A stretch of DNA of 64,000 nucleotides, taken from positions 1,749,537-1,813,536 of the forward strand of contig NZ_JAOWKY010000001.1 of assembly GCF_025751435.1 (NCBI RefSeq), written 5' to 3'. Made by a program: the position numbers and the translations under genes. The stretch is from Albidovulum marisflavi. GTDB taxonomy: Bacteria; Pseudomonadota; Alphaproteobacteria; Rhodobacterales; Rhodobacteraceae. The notes under the pieces were generated by a model. It was not told where the DNA came from. It ran no database searches and saw nothing but the letters and a program-made list of their open reading frames with translations. Of this stretch, positions 1 to 9,204 are shown one piece after another. Numbering within the stretch: position 1 is the stretch's first letter; every line of letters begins with the position of its first letter.

Positions 1-909
1 CCAGTCCGCAGGCCATTCCGACCGGTCGAGGTAGGCGTCGAAATCCGGCAGGCTTTCGGCCAACGCGTGCAAGCCGAGAACCTCAAGCGCGCGGCGCTGA
101 TGGCCCTTGATCGAGCACGACACGACGTAGAAGCCGCGCCCATCGGCACACATGTAGGTACGGTAGAAAGGATCGAGCAGCGACCAAAGGTCCGCGAAGG
201 CCAGATCCAGCGGCAAGCCTGCCGCCGCGCGCCGGTCTAGTTCAAGCTCTCGCGGGGACTTGTAGCGGTCAGGGTAGGCTTCGACCTGCTCCGAATTGTA
301 GACCAGTCCCTCGAACAGCGCCGAGGCCAGCGGGACCTCGATATGGTCCCCGCCATTCCGGTCCCGCGCGCCAAGCGCGAACAGGACCGACATCGCCCCG
401 AACGCGGCGCCGTAGGCGGACGCAAGGCCAAGCGGCGTGAACGACGGGTTGATCCCCATGAGCCTGCGGTTCAGACCCATGTCGGTGAACTGCCCGGTCC
501 GCGCGGCGATCACCGCCTCCCACGCCGGAAGGTCCGCGAATTCGGGGTCGGCGGATGCGAAACCCGGAAGCGAAAGCGACACGATCGCAGGGTTCGCCTG
601 CCGCAAGGCAGCGGGGCCAAGTCCCAACCGCTCCATCACGCCGGGGCGGAAATTCTCGATCACAACGTCGGATCGTGCAGCGAGGTCCAGCGCCTTTTGC
701 CGCCCGTCGGCCGTCTTGAGGTCCAGCACCACAGAGCGCTTTCCACGCGACAGCATGTCAAAGGCCGGGTCCTTCCACCTGGGCCCGCCGGGCGGGTCGA
801 TCCGGATCACCTCGGCCCCCATGTCGGCAAGGATCATCCCCACCATCGGCCCGGCAAGGAAGTGTCCGAAGTCAAGCACGCGCAGATGGGACAGGGGGCG
901 GGACGTCAT
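1..909 (-). CDS. CaiB/BaiF family (class III) CoA-transferase, 3' end outside window
   Basis: Transfers CoA between acyl groups in the cytoplasm. The visible 303 residues begin MTSRPLSHLRVLDFGHFLAG and carry the family's GPMVGMILADMGAEVIRID stretch near residues 20-40 and the IENFRPG motif near 85. The frame runs off the left edge, so the C-terminal part is missing from the window. At the position where the family has its catalytic Asp (usual context VDVSLxDA) this protein reads HIEVPLASAL, with Ser196 where Asp is expected, so it may not form the usual aspartyl-CoA intermediate. It is divergent from the GlxA-type regulator, which may control it. Family assignment is firm; the substrate is unknown. 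Confidence 0.9.
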   Translation of the reverse strand, partial: MTSRPLSHLRVLDFGHFLAGPMVGMILADMGAEVIRIDPPGGPRWKDPAFDMLSRGKRSVVLDLKTADGRQKALDLAARSDVVIENFRPGVMERLGLGPAALRQANPAIVSLSLPGFASADPEFADLPAWEAVIAARTGQFTDMGLNRRLMGINPSFTPLGLASAYGAAFGAMSVLFALGARDRNGGDHIEVPLASALFEGLVYNSEQVEAYPDRYKSPRELELDRRAAAGLPLDLAFADLWSLLDPFYRTYMCADGRGFYVVSCSIKGHQRRALEVLGLHALAESLPDFDAYLDRSEWPADW

Positions 910-1011
910 TCTTGGCAGACCTTTCAGGTTCCGGCGCACAGCGCGCCCACAGCAACACTATGCTTGCGCCGCGCGCCGAGATTGACCAAAGCTGCCAGTA
1001 ATGTGACTGAT

Positions 1012-1956
1012 ATGGACAATTCAACGATGCCGTTTCGCGTTGCCGTCCTGCTGTTCGAAGATTTTTCGAACATGGTTCTGTCCTGCTTGATGGAGCCGCT
1101 GCGCGTGGTGCGCGACCAATCCGGGGTGGATCTGGCCTTCGTGGTTCTTACGGCAGGCGACCGCAGTGTCGGCAGTTCCAGCGGTCTGCGCGTCGCCCCT
1201 GACACGACGCTTGCCGCCGCAGGCGCGTTCGATCTGTGCCTGCTTGTCGGTGGGGATCGCTTTCGCGAGGCTGCCGTGGATCCGGACCTGCGGCGAAACC
1301 TTCGGCCGATCAGACGCTCTGCCTTCGTCATCGCCGCGGACACCGGTGCCTGGCTCATGGCGGCGGCGGGACTTCTGGAAGGGCGATGCGCGACGCTGCA
1401 CTGGCATCTTGTCGACGAGTTCGCCGAGACATTTCCCGGCGTTTCGGTCAGCAGCGACCGGCATGTGCGTGACGGGAACCTCTGGACCTGCGGCAGCGCG
1501 GCCACCGGACTGGATCTGATACTTGCCTTCATTCGCGACAGGTTCGGATCGACCGCCGCCTTCGAGGCCGAAGCGATGTTCCTGCATGACAGTGCCCGTC
1601 AGGCCACCGATCCGCGCTTCGGCCCCGGCTTGCGCGGGCGAAGCTCGGAGAAGCTTCGAAGGGTCGTCGCGCGGATGTCCGCCACGATCGAGGCGCCGCC
1701 AACCCTGTCCGAGCTCGCGCGCGGTGCGAACCTGTCCGAACGCAGCCTGAACCGGCTGTTTCACCGGGAGCTTGGCCAATCACCCGCGCGCTATCTTCAG
1801 TTCCTGAGGCTGGCACGCGCGCGCGATCTTGCAACGCATACCGACCTCGGGCTTGAGGAAATCGCGCTACGTTGCGGATTTTCCAGCGCGTCCGCGCTTT
1901 CGCGGGCTTTCGCAAAACGCACCGGGACGCCGATCAGGCGCGCCATGTCACCGTGA
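1012..1956 (+). CDS. GlxA-type transcriptional regulator (DJ-1/PfpI-like domain plus AraC HTH)
   Basis: A cytoplasmic DNA-binding regulator of 314 residues. Residues about 6-180 resemble the amidotransferase-like/DJ-1 fold of GlxA proteins (FRVAVLLFEDFSNMVLSCL; DLCLLVGGD). The C-terminal 100 residues are an AraC-type double helix-turn-helix (LSELARGANLSERSLNRLF, then IALRCGFSSASALSRAF). The frame stays open far upstream, but that part is antisense to the neighbouring transferase, so the start is taken at ATG 1012; ATG 1027 is also possible. It is divergent from the CoA-transferase. Homologues often govern carnitine, choline or amino-acid catabolism; the ligand here is unknown. Confidence 0.88.
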   Translation: MDNSTMPFRVAVLLFEDFSNMVLSCLMEPLRVVRDQSGVDLAFVVLTAGDRSVGSSSGLRVAPDTTLAAAGAFDLCLLVGGDRFREAAVDPDLRRNLRPIRRSAFVIAADTGAWLMAAAGLLEGRCATLHWHLVDEFAETFPGVSVSSDRHVRDGNLWTCGSAATGLDLILAFIRDRFGSTAAFEAEAMFLHDSARQATDPRFGPGLRGRSSEKLRRVVARMSATIEAPPTLSELARGANLSERSLNRLFHRELGQSPARYLQFLRLARARDLATHTDLGLEEIALRCGFSSASALSRAFAKRTGTPIRRAMSP

Positions 1957-2132
1957 AGTGGCCCCGTCCGCTGCCTACGCCCCCGCTTGGCGCGGCACGA
2001 TCGGCCGAACGAAGTTTACCTGCTCAAACGAACTGCTATAGGTTTGAAACGAGCGGCGGCTTGGCCACCCTGGCCCGGCACATCCACGACATCAGGGCAG
2101 CGCCCCGGACGTTCAAATATGCGAAGGGAGAC

Positions 2133-2591
2133 ATGAGGATGATTGAGAAGCTTCTGGTTGCGGTCGACGGATCCGGCCACTCTCTCAAGGCGGTCGAATA
2201 CGCGGCGGAAATCGCTGCCGCCTGCGATGCCACGCTGCTCATCCTCACGGTCATGAGGCCACGCCAGGCTCCGAAGGTTTCGGAGGAACTGCGCAAGTAC
2301 GCCCAACTGGAACAGATCGCAGGTGCCGAGTACGAGGCGGTGAAGCTGCTTTCGCGCGAGCTTTTGTCAGAGGCAGAAGACATCGCGCGGAAGAATGGCG
2401 CCAGGAACATCACGAAATCGGTCGAGACCGGACCGGTTGCCCGTACCATCGTCGAGGTCGCCAAGAAGAGCGAGGCGAGCATCATCGTCATCGGCTCACG
2501 TGGTCTTGGGAACATCGAGGCGACACTGCGCGGGGGCGTTTCCCACCGCGTCGAACTTCTGGCGAAGTGCCCGGTGCTGACGGTCAAGTAA
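2133..2591 (+). CDS. universal stress protein (UspA family)
   Basis: A single-domain Usp fold of 152 residues, the normal family length. It opens MRMIEKLLVAVDGSGHSLKA with the nucleotide-contacting Asp in the first strand. Near the C-terminus it shows GSRGLGNIEATLRGGVS, which fits the ATP-binding pattern G-2x-G-9x-G(S/T), followed by CPVLTVK. An AGGGAG ribosome site lies just before ATG 2133; the second ATG at 2139 is an alternative. It stands alone, convergent with the oleate hydratase gene. Its role is probably stress or starvation survival, which the sequence does not define further. Confidence 0.92.
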   Translation: MRMIEKLLVAVDGSGHSLKAVEYAAEIAAACDATLLILTVMRPRQAPKVSEELRKYAQLEQIAGAEYEAVKLLSRELLSEAEDIARKNGARNITKSVETGPVARTIVEVAKKSEASIIVIGSRGLGNIEATLRGGVSHRVELLAKCPVLTVK

Positions 2592-2626
2592 GGCCGTTCC
2601 CGGCGGGCGATCGCAACGCTGGCGGG

Positions 2627-4198
2627 CTACACACCTATCAGGACACGCGCGGCACCGAGCAGGACCTTGGGGTCCCGGTCCGTTCGCGCGACGGGCGGGG
2701 GCGGTTCGACCCTGCCGGTCAAGCTCGCGACGGCCGTGCGGGCGGAGCGGACCGAATACTCAACCGTGAAGACGCAGTCGCGCGGCAACTCGCAGAACTG
2801 GCCGATGACGGCAAAGTTGCGCGCGCCGTCCGGGCGCACGTCGGGGCGGTCGCCTGGACGGCGGGGCATGAACTCACTGGTGATGAAAGGCATCCGGCAT
2901 GGAACAACGCGCGCGTCCGCGAACCAGGCCTGCTGCTCGGGTGTCAGCCTGAGATGGCCGAAGAGTTCGGTCAGGATCTCACTCCCATTCGCCTCCCACA
3001 TCGGTTTCTTCGTGAAATTGCCCGGTCGTTCGCCGCGCAGGCCGTATCCCCAGAAAACATAAGTGCCGTGTTTCTGCCCGCGAAAATGGGGTTGGTGAAA
3101 AAGGACGATGGACAGTGTCCAGTCCGAATCCGCGAACGTCACCAATCCCCCGGTGCCCGTCCGGTTGTTGGTGAAATCCTCCATGAACTCGAAGAAATCG
3201 GGACCGTTCAGCGTTACGGTGAAGGAATGCCACGCGGTCTTGTCGGGATCGCCGCAAAATACCTCGGGGCGACCAAAGCCCTCGTGCCCGGCCGCCAGTT
3301 TCCGCCACAGCGACCAGGCGCCACCCAACTGGTCGTCAAGGCTGGGCGCGCGGTCGTTCGATCCTGTCACTGAGGCATCGGTCATCGACCCAAGGGTAAG
3401 ATAGACTTGGTCGCCTTCACCGATCGCCACCGTATCGCCGCTTGCGAGAACCAGGGCGGTGACACGGCGATCGTGACGCGTTCCTTCGATCTTTGCGTCG
3501 GTCACCTGCGCGCCGGTGCGGACGCGCACGCCGCGTTCCCGCAACCAGCCCAAAATCGGCGCGATCATGGAATCGTACTGGTTGTAACGCGTGCGCAGCA
3601 CACCGGAGATGCGGGTGAAGCCTGGAAAAAGATGAATGAAGCGGCGAAGGTAGCGGCGCATCTCGACCGCCGAATGCCAAGGCTGAAACGAAAACATCGT
3701 TGACCACATCAGCCAGAAGTTGCTGTCAAGAAAGCCTGGTTTGAACCAGTCCTCGATGGATCGTGCCCCAATCGACCGTTCCGTGTGCAGGATCAGACGG
3801 TTGATGTCCACGATGTCCCGCGCCGCAAGCGTCAGGTCATGGCGGTCACTGGCGGGCCTGCCGTTGCGTACGATCCGGCAATTGGCAGAACCGGGCACCA
3901 TTCGATTGAATGCAAGGATATCATCCGCTGCCGACACCTTGGGATTGTCCGGCGAAGGAATGGAACGCAAGAGGTCGAAGGTGCAGGCGAAATGTTCCTC
4001 GAACATCCGGCCGCCACGAACCAGATAGCCGGTTTCGGCGTCTCCGGTGCCGTCCAGAGAGCCGCCCGCGACCTGCCTTTGTTCGTGGATGTGGATGGCC
4101 CGTCCATCGACTCCGGCATCGCGCACCAGAAAGACTGCGGCTGCCAGGCCCGCGATGCCGCCGCCCACGATGTGATACTGTGCTTGCGCCGGTTCCAT
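2627..4198 (-). CDS. oleate hydratase (FAD-dependent, myosin-cross-reactive antigen family)
   Basis: Adds water to the cis double bond of unsaturated fatty acids, giving hydroxy fatty acids. It has 523 residues, at the short end for the family. The N-terminal dinucleotide fold YHIVGGGIAGLAAAVFL starts at residue 8, followed by the family signature for FAD binding (RGGRMFEEHFACTFDLL) near residue 60 and the central TMFSFQPWHSAVEMRRY block. The start at ATG 4198 sits directly before the Rossmann motif; a longer open frame upstream has no family similarity. It lies downstream of, and on the same strand as, the nqr operon but 166 bp away, so it is probably transcribed separately. Confidence 0.88.
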   Translation of the reverse strand: MEPAQAQYHIVGGGIAGLAAAVFLVRDAGVDGRAIHIHEQRQVAGGSLDGTGDAETGYLVRGGRMFEEHFACTFDLLRSIPSPDNPKVSAADDILAFNRMVPGSANCRIVRNGRPASDRHDLTLAARDIVDINRLILHTERSIGARSIEDWFKPGFLDSNFWLMWSTMFSFQPWHSAVEMRRYLRRFIHLFPGFTRISGVLRTRYNQYDSMIAPILGWLRERGVRVRTGAQVTDAKIEGTRHDRRVTALVLASGDTVAIGEGDQVYLTLGSMTDASVTGSNDRAPSLDDQLGGAWSLWRKLAAGHEGFGRPEVFCGDPDKTAWHSFTVTLNGPDFFEFMEDFTNNRTGTGGLVTFADSDWTLSIVLFHQPHFRGQKHGTYVFWGYGLRGERPGNFTKKPMWEANGSEILTELFGHLRLTPEQQAWFADARVVPCRMPFITSEFMPRRPGDRPDVRPDGARNFAVIGQFCELPRDCVFTVEYSVRSARTAVASLTGRVEPPPPVARTDRDPKVLLGAARVLIGV

Positions 4199-4364
4199 CC
4201 TGCAGTCGTCCCGTGTCGTTCCTGAAGACCTGCACATGATGCCACTTCTGTTCCACTTTGCGGCGAGGCGAATTGTAGCATCTCGCCCTCGGCAGCCTTG
4301 CCTGTCCACCGCGCCATGTCGCCGGGTTTCCGCGGGGCAGGGGCGCCGCCGCGCGGATCATCGG

Positions 4365-4757
4365 TCAACCGATCCGGGAAAGCAGGGCCAGCACCTCAGA
4401 GCGGTTCAGCACACCCAGCAGCCGTCCCTTTTCCAGAACCGGCAATATCCGGTGCGGATGGGACAGGAACATCTCGGCGGCCCGCACCAGGTCGTCGTCC
4501 GCATCCACAGTGATCACCTTCGCCGACATGTAATCGGCCACCTGGCCCTTCCATTCCTGATAGTAGCTCGCGTGAAGTGCCGGGCGGAAGCAGTCCTTTT
4601 GCGTCAGGATTCCTTCCAGGCTGCCGTCGTCCCTCAGGACCGGCAGGACCTCAGCCGCTTGCTCGACCATCATCGCGATGGCATTGCGGATCGGCAGGTC
4701 CCGGGACACCGTCGGGCAGTTGGTGCGAACGATCGACCGGACAAGGTATTCGCTCAC
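4365..4757 (-). CDS. tandem CBS-domain protein, last gene of the nqr operon
   Basis: A 130-residue protein made almost entirely of a Bateman pair: first CBS about residues 8-60 (CPTVSRDLPIRNAIAMMVE, then ILTQKDCFR), second about 72-127 (VITVDADDDLVRAAEMFLS, then GVLNRSEVLALL). Such pairs usually bind adenine nucleotides. Translation starts at GTG 4757, chosen because AGGAGG lies seven bases upstream and because it overlaps the nqrM stop by four bases (GTGA). Its place in the nqr operon suggests it senses nucleotide state for the respiratory complex, but this is inference. No catalytic domain is attached. Confidence 0.87.
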   Translation of the reverse strand: MSEYLVRSIVRTNCPTVSRDLPIRNAIAMMVEQAAEVLPVLRDDGSLEGILTQKDCFRPALHASYYQEWKGQVADYMSAKVITVDADDDLVRAAEMFLSHPHRILPVLEKGRLLGVLNRSEVLALLSRIG

Positions 4758-4936
4758 GCTCCGTCCTCCTGAGGTTCGCGCCTCCGGGCTATCGGGCAGT
4801 TCGCGCAGCGGCCGCTGGGCAGGCAGGACGCGGCGCCGCAGCTGGTCTTCGCCGGTCCGCGCCCAAGCACAAGACCCAGCCCGATGCCGAGGGCGGATGC
4901 AGCGAAGATCGCGATGGACAAGAGGGTTTCGATCAT
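4754..4936 (-). CDS. nqrM: NqrM, Na+-NQR maturation factor (DUF539)
   Basis: A 60-residue protein with one N-terminal membrane helix (LLSIAIFAASALGIGLGLVL) followed by four cysteines in the arrangement SCGAASC...GRCANCPI. That cysteine-rich tail matches NqrM, which is needed to insert the membrane iron centre between NqrD and NqrE. It overlaps apbE by ATGA on one side and the CBS gene by GTGA on the other, so all three are translationally coupled. Presence of a dedicated NqrM supports the view that the NqrD/E iron-sulfur site is used. Confidence 0.9.
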   Translation of the reverse strand: MIETLLSIAIFAASALGIGLGLVLGRGPAKTSCGAASCLPSGRCANCPIARRREPQEDGA

Positions 4937-5907
4937 AGCAGCAGCTTTGCGATGTCTCCGGTCCGGACTTGGCGCGGGACAGGGTCGTCGCCGATAAGGA
5001 AAAGCGCCGAAACGCCCCGCGCCCGTGCCAGCGCTGGCCCTGCCTCGGCCCCGGCGGCGAACAACGCCGTGGCCCAGCCATCGGCGGTCGTGGCGTCGTC
5101 GGCGGTGACCGTGACCGACCTGAGCTGCCCTGACGCGGGCCGTCGCCGTGCCGGGTCGATGATGTGCCCGCTGATCGTGTCGCCGACACCGTAGCTTTGC
5201 GCCTTGAGGCTTGACGTGGCCACGGCCCGGCCAGAGGGCAGTTCCAGCACGGCGGTCGGCGGGGCGTCCGCCGTCGGATGCTCGACCGCCACGCGCCAGG
5301 GGCGTCCGGACGGGTGGCTGCCAAGCACCGCAAGTTCTCCTCCCAGATCCATGATCAAGCAAGCCTGGTCCGCCGCTCTTGCAATCGCGATCGCCCGGTC
5401 CAGGGCCCAGCCCTTGGCTATTCCGCATAGGTCGAGTGTCAGGCCGCTGTCGTCCTTGGCGACGGCCTCTTCCCCGATGCTGACGCCCCGCCAGTTCGGC
5501 GCGCCACCGGTGATGGGGCCGAAGCCCCACTGCGCGACCAGCGGCCCGACGGTCGGATCGAAGGCGCCGCCGCTTTCTGCGGCAAGTGCCAGCGCGGCGG
5601 CGATCACCCGCGCGGTGTCGCGGCCGACCCTGCTTGATCCGGCGGGCGCGGTGTTGAAACGGCTGATCTCGCTGTCCTTCCGCCATGGCGACATCTGGCG
5701 GTCGACCTCGGAGAATGCCCGCTCGATCGCCGGGCGCAGCCGCTCAAACCCGCTGCCGGCGGGACCGGTGATCCGCCAACTTGTGCCGAAAGCAGAGCCA
5801 TGGAACGTGTGGACCGCCTCGGCGCGACCCGCCGTGGGCCACAGAAGCGCAGCCCCGACAAGACCTAGCGTCTGCCGTCGCGTGGGTTGGATCATCGTCC
5901 TTCGCAT
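4933..5907 (-). CDS. apbE: ApbE family FMN transferase
   Basis: Covalently attaches FMN from FAD to a threonine of exported respiratory subunits, on the periplasmic side. It has 324 residues and starts MRRTMIQPTRRQTLGLVGAALL, a twin-arginine-like signal peptide ending near residue 30. Typical ApbE blocks follow: FGTSWRI, the FSEVDRQMSPWRKDSEISRFN block near 70-95, GGAFDPTVGPLVAQWGFG and DLCGIAKGWALDRA. It lies 3 bp after nqrF and overlaps nqrM. The only covalent flavin acceptor visible in this operon is the TGAT motif of NqrC, so NqrC is the likely target. Confidence 0.92.
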   Translation of the reverse strand: MRRTMIQPTRRQTLGLVGAALLWPTAGRAEAVHTFHGSAFGTSWRITGPAGSGFERLRPAIERAFSEVDRQMSPWRKDSEISRFNTAPAGSSRVGRDTARVIAAALALAAESGGAFDPTVGPLVAQWGFGPITGGAPNWRGVSIGEEAVAKDDSGLTLDLCGIAKGWALDRAIAIARAADQACLIMDLGGELAVLGSHPSGRPWRVAVEHPTADAPPTAVLELPSGRAVATSSLKAQSYGVGDTISGHIIDPARRRPASGQLRSVTVTADDATTADGWATALFAAGAEAGPALARARGVSALFLIGDDPVPRQVRTGDIAKLLL

Positions 5908-5910
5908 GGC

Positions 5911-7134
5911 TCAGACTCCGAAATCGTCATTGTAGATCGAACTTGGCTCGACACCCAACCTCTTGAGCGTGGCAAGCACCGCCGAGATCATCACCGGCGG
6001 TCCGCAAAGGTAATACTCGCAGTCCTCGGGTGCAGGGTGCTGTCGCATCGCGTCCCACAGCGTATTGTGTATGAACCCTGTCCGCCCGGTCCAGCGGTCG
6101 CCGGGCGCCGGGTCCGACAGGGCGGGCGTCCAGGTGAAATTGGCGTGGTGCTTGGCCAGCGCATCGAACTCGTCGGCGTAGAACAGGTCTGCGGCGCTGC
6201 GCGCGCCGTAAAAGTACCGGATGACGCGCGACGTGCCACCGGCAAGTTCCTGGTGGATCATCGCGCGCAGGGGCGCCATGCCGACCCCGCCGCCGACGAA
6301 GACCATGTCGCGCGAAGTGGGCTGGACGTGGAAGTCGCCGAACGGGCCCGACGCATCGACCTTGTCGCCCGGCCTGAGCGAAAAGAGCCAGGAAGATACG
6401 ATCCCCGGCGGCACCTCACGCTCCCGTCCCGCCGGAGGAACGGCAAGGCGGATGTTGAACACTGCCTGACTGGCGTCCTGCGGGCGGGATGCCAAGGAAT
6501 AGGCCCGTGTGACGGGTGCGTCCGAGGCGACCGAAAGGCGCGTCCAGCCCGCGATTTTCCACGCCTCGCGGAACGCGTCCGGCACCTCCAGGGTCGAGAA
6601 GTCCAAAGCGTAGGCGGGCGCGGTCAGTTGCATGAAGTCCCCCGCGCGGAAGCCGTGGTCGCGACCGGGAGGCAGGTCCAGCACGATCTCTCGGATCAGC
6701 GGAGCGAGCATGCGCGTCGCGGCGACGCTGCAGGTGAAGCCGCCGCCCGCGCTGAGGACGCTGTCGGGCACCCGCACCGCGCAGTCGCCGCGCAGGCTGG
6801 TCTGGCAGGCCAGCCGCACATGCGCCCGCCGCTCGGCTGCCGAAAGCACCCCGCGTTCGGTCGCCTGCGGCGCTCCGGCTCCGGCACCTTCGACGACGAC
6901 GCGGCAAAGGCCGCAACTTCCCTTGCCGCCGCACGGCGACGGTATCGCGATCCCCGCGTCCAGCAGCACCGGAAGCAGCTTGGTCCCGCGATCCGCGGAC
7001 AGGTGTGTGATGCCGTTGACGGTGACGTCTACACCGCCCTCGGGGATCAGTCGCCGGCGCGCCGCCAACAGGCCAAGCGCCAGGCCAAAAACCAGCAAGA
7101 CGATGGTGACGCTACCAATCGCGATTTCGGTCAT
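5911..7134 (-). CDS. nqrF: Na+-translocating NADH:quinone reductase subunit F
   Basis: The NADH-oxidising subunit of Na+-NQR, 407 residues, the normal length. An N-terminal membrane anchor (residues 5-25) is followed by a plant-type 2Fe-2S domain with Cys68, Cys74, Cys77 and Cys110, then an FAD domain (RAYSLAS flavin motif) and an NADH domain ([21 protein letters not shown]). It ends SIYNDDFGV, similar to the family's terminal DDFG. The start ATG 7134 overlaps the nqrE stop. All cofactor residues are present, so electron input from NADH looks intact. Confidence 0.95.
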   Translation of the reverse strand: MTEIAIGSVTIVLLVFGLALGLLAARRRLIPEGGVDVTVNGITHLSADRGTKLLPVLLDAGIAIPSPCGGKGSCGLCRVVVEGAGAGAPQATERGVLSAAERRAHVRLACQTSLRGDCAVRVPDSVLSAGGGFTCSVAATRMLAPLIREIVLDLPPGRDHGFRAGDFMQLTAPAYALDFSTLEVPDAFREAWKIAGWTRLSVASDAPVTRAYSLASRPQDASQAVFNIRLAVPPAGREREVPPGIVSSWLFSLRPGDKVDASGPFGDFHVQPTSRDMVFVGGGVGMAPLRAMIHQELAGGTSRVIRYFYGARSAADLFYADEFDALAKHHANFTWTPALSDPAPGDRWTGRTGFIHNTLWDAMRQHPAPEDCEYYLCGPPVMISAVLATLKRLGVEPSSIYNDDFGV

Positions 7135-7745
7135 TGCGACGCCGCCATCTGCGCGAAGGACGAAAAGCCAAGCGACATCAGCCCGGCAAGGACGAAGGTG
7201 ATACCCAGGCCCCGAAGACCCGCCGGCAGCTCGGCATAGGCCAGCCTGGACCTGATCGCGCCGAGCATGACCACCGCCACGCCGAAGCCCGCGCCGCTGC
7301 CCAGCCCGAAGACGGTGGATTGCGCGAAGGTGTAGTCGCGCTCGACCATGAACAGGCTGCCGGCAAGGATCGCGCATTGTACCGTCAAAAGCGGCAGGAA
7401 AACACCAAAGGCGGCGTGGATTGCAGGGAAGTAACGGTCCAGCAGCATTTCCAGGAACTGCACCACGGCCGCGATCACGCCGATGAAGGCGATCAGCGAC
7501 AGGTAGGACAGGTCCAGGTCCGGCAGACCCGCCCAGCTCCAGGCGCCGGGTGCCAGAAGACCCTGGTATATCAGCATGTTCAGAGGCACGGTGATGCCCA
7601 TCACGCCGGTGATCGCGACGCCCAGACCGATCGCGCTTTCCGGCCGTTTCGAAAGTGCGACGAAGGTGCACAACCCAAGGAACAGCGCCAGCGGCATGTT
7701 GTCCACGAACGCAGCCGACAGGAAAAGGGTCCAGAGATCGGTCAT
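7131..7745 (-). CDS. nqrE: Na+-NQR subunit E
   Basis: A six-helix membrane subunit of 204 residues, normal length. Together with NqrD it holds the intramembrane iron site: Cys26 ([12 protein letters not shown]) and Cys124 ([11 protein letters not shown]) lie where the family has its ligands. The stretch [13 protein letters not shown] near the N-terminus is characteristic. It overlaps nqrD and nqrF by four bases each. Nothing suggests loss of function. Confidence 0.95.
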   Translation of the reverse strand: MTDLWTLFLSAAFVDNMPLALFLGLCTFVALSKRPESAIGLGVAITGVMGITVPLNMLIYQGLLAPGAWSWAGLPDLDLSYLSLIAFIGVIAAVVQFLEMLLDRYFPAIHAAFGVFLPLLTVQCAILAGSLFMVERDYTFAQSTVFGLGSGAGFGVAVVMLGAIRSRLAYAELPAGLRGLGITFVLAGLMSLGFSSFAQMAASQ

Positions 7746-8407
7746 TCCGCCGGCTCCCCGGTCGGGGGCGGCTCGTGCTCGGGCGCTTCGGCCTGCTCGG
7801 GCAGGGCGGACCGGATCGCCCAGACCAGCAGACCCAAAAGAAAGAAGGCCGAGGGCGCAAGCAGCATCAGCGGCAGCGGCGTGAACCAGCCGCCCTGGTC
7901 CGAAAGCGCGAACACCTGATATCCCATCAACTCGCCCTTGCCGAACAGTTCGCGCGCCGCGCCGATGACAGTCAGCACCAGCGAATAGCCCAGCCCGTTG
8001 CCGAAGGCGTCAACCATCGCCGGGACGGGCGGATTGTGGCGTGCGAAAGCCTCGGTCCGGCCAAGGACGAGGCAGTTGGTGGTGATGAGCGCCACGTAGA
8101 CCGACAGTGCCCGGCTGATTTCCGCAAGATAGGCCCGCAGGAGCTGGTCGATGACGATCACCAGCGAAGCGATGATGACGATCTGCACGATCAGGCGGAT
8201 CGTGTCCGGAATATGCCGCCGGATCAGGCTGACCGCGCCGGCGGAAAGCGTCATCACGACAGTCAGGGCGGCCGACATGGTCAGCGCCGTGGGCAGCGAG
8301 GTCGTCACCGCCAGCGCAGAGCAAAGCCCCAGGATCTGAAGCGTCACGGGGTTCTGCCGCACCAGCGGGTCGGTCAGTATGGACCAGAAGTCGAAGCGCC
8401 CCGCCAT
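7742..8407 (-). CDS. nqrD: Na+-NQR subunit D
   Basis: A membrane subunit of 221 residues with Cys29 ([12 protein letters not shown]) and Cys112 ([10 protein letters not shown]), the same positions as the ligand cysteines of characterised NqrD proteins. The family stretch [19 protein letters not shown] and the loop [12 protein letters not shown] are present. Its C-terminus has an extra charged, proline-rich tail ([14 protein letters not shown]) of about 20 residues. It overlaps nqrE by four bases and sits 2 bp from nqrC. Confidence 0.95.
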   Translation of the reverse strand: MAGRFDFWSILTDPLVRQNPVTLQILGLCSALAVTTSLPTALTMSAALTVVMTLSAGAVSLIRRHIPDTIRLIVQIVIIASLVIVIDQLLRAYLAEISRALSVYVALITTNCLVLGRTEAFARHNPPVPAMVDAFGNGLGYSLVLTVIGAARELFGKGELMGYQVFALSDQGGWFTPLPLMLLAPSAFFLLGLLVWAIRSALPEQAEAPEHEPPPTGEPAE

Positions 8408-8409
8408 CG

Positions 8410-9204
8410 TCAGAACTCGCCCCGCCGGATGGCTTCAATCAGGGGGCCGTAGCCCTCGGGCCCAAGCCAGAACCGGACCATGCGGGTCACCGCGTTGCTG
8501 GTGCGGGTCGCGCCGGTGATGCCGTCGACCTCGTAACTGGTGGAGGCCGGCCCGCGGGCGACGGAAAAGCGGATCGTGCCTTCGCTGTCCCGGACTTCTG
8601 TTCCCGGCCAGCTTGACTGCCAGGAGGCCTCGTCGATCCGTCCGCCCAGGCCCGGCGTTTCGGAATGGCGTGTCACCGCGATGCCGGCGACCGTGTTCAT
8701 GTCGCCGCGCAGCGCCAGGATCGCCTCGATCCGGCCGTTGTAGCCCTGTCCCGCGATCGGCAGCAGCACGAGCGAGACCTGGTCCCCCTCGCGCAGCAGG
8801 AAGACCTGCGCGAAGTCCGGGCGGTGACCCAGGCCGGCGATGTCACCGCCGGAGTCGAGCGCCGACCAGTTCCCCGGATCGTCCAGCGCGGCCGCAAGAC
8901 TTTCGGGCGTCACATCGCGTGCCGCGCGGCCCGTTTCAAGGTTCACGACGACGGTCGACAGCGTTCCGCCGGATTGTTCCAAAAGCGCCGACATGCCGGG
9001 GATGCCGCGCACGAGCGATTCGATCCGCGCCTGCTGTTCGGCTGCGCGGTTCGCGGCCTGGATCGGGCGCAGGATCACGGTCGCCCCGCTGACCAGCGCC
9101 GCGCAGATCGCGGAGACCAAGAAGGCGACGATCAGCGTCTTTGTCCGGCTCTCGTTCGGAAGGGCAAGAAATCGGCGCCAGGGGTTGCGGTCAGGGCCTG
9201 CCAT
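8410..9204 (-). CDS. nqrC: Na+-NQR subunit C (covalent FMN subunit)
   Basis: A 264-residue protein with one membrane helix (residues 24-44) and a periplasmic FMN-binding domain. The flavinylation motif reads DGITGATRTSNAV, with Thr233 as the predicted FMN acceptor; the family consensus is (S/T)GATxTS. GITGAT and SETPGLGGRI are both conserved family blocks. ATG 9204 is chosen because it is followed directly by MAGPDRNPWRRF; the reading overlaps nqrB by 14 bases. This is the only obvious covalent flavin site in the complex here, because NqrB lacks its own. Confidence 0.95.
   Translation of the reverse strand: MAGPDRNPWRRFLALPNESRTKTLIVAFLVSAICAALVSGATVILRPIQAANRAAEQQARIESLVRGIPGMSALLEQSGGTLSTVVVNLETGRAARDVTPESLAAALDDPGNWSALDSGGDIAGLGHRPDFAQVFLLREGDQVSLVLLPIAGQGYNGRIEAILALRGDMNTVAGIAVTRHSETPGLGGRIDEASWQSSWPGTEVRDSEGTIRFSVARGPASTSYEVDGITGATRTSNAVTRMVRFWLGPEGYGPLIEAIRRGEF

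Noticed and set aside
343..1011. Long upstream extension of the GlxA-type gene
   Set aside because: The frame is open, but this part is antisense to the CoA-transferase, lacks family wording and has no ribosome site. The GlxA family starts at about 1012-1027.
5887..7239. Plus-strand open frame of 450 codons over nqrF
   Set aside because: It is a high-GC antisense shadow: Arg/Gly/His-rich, with no domain, while the minus strand holds an intact NqrF with all cofactor motifs.
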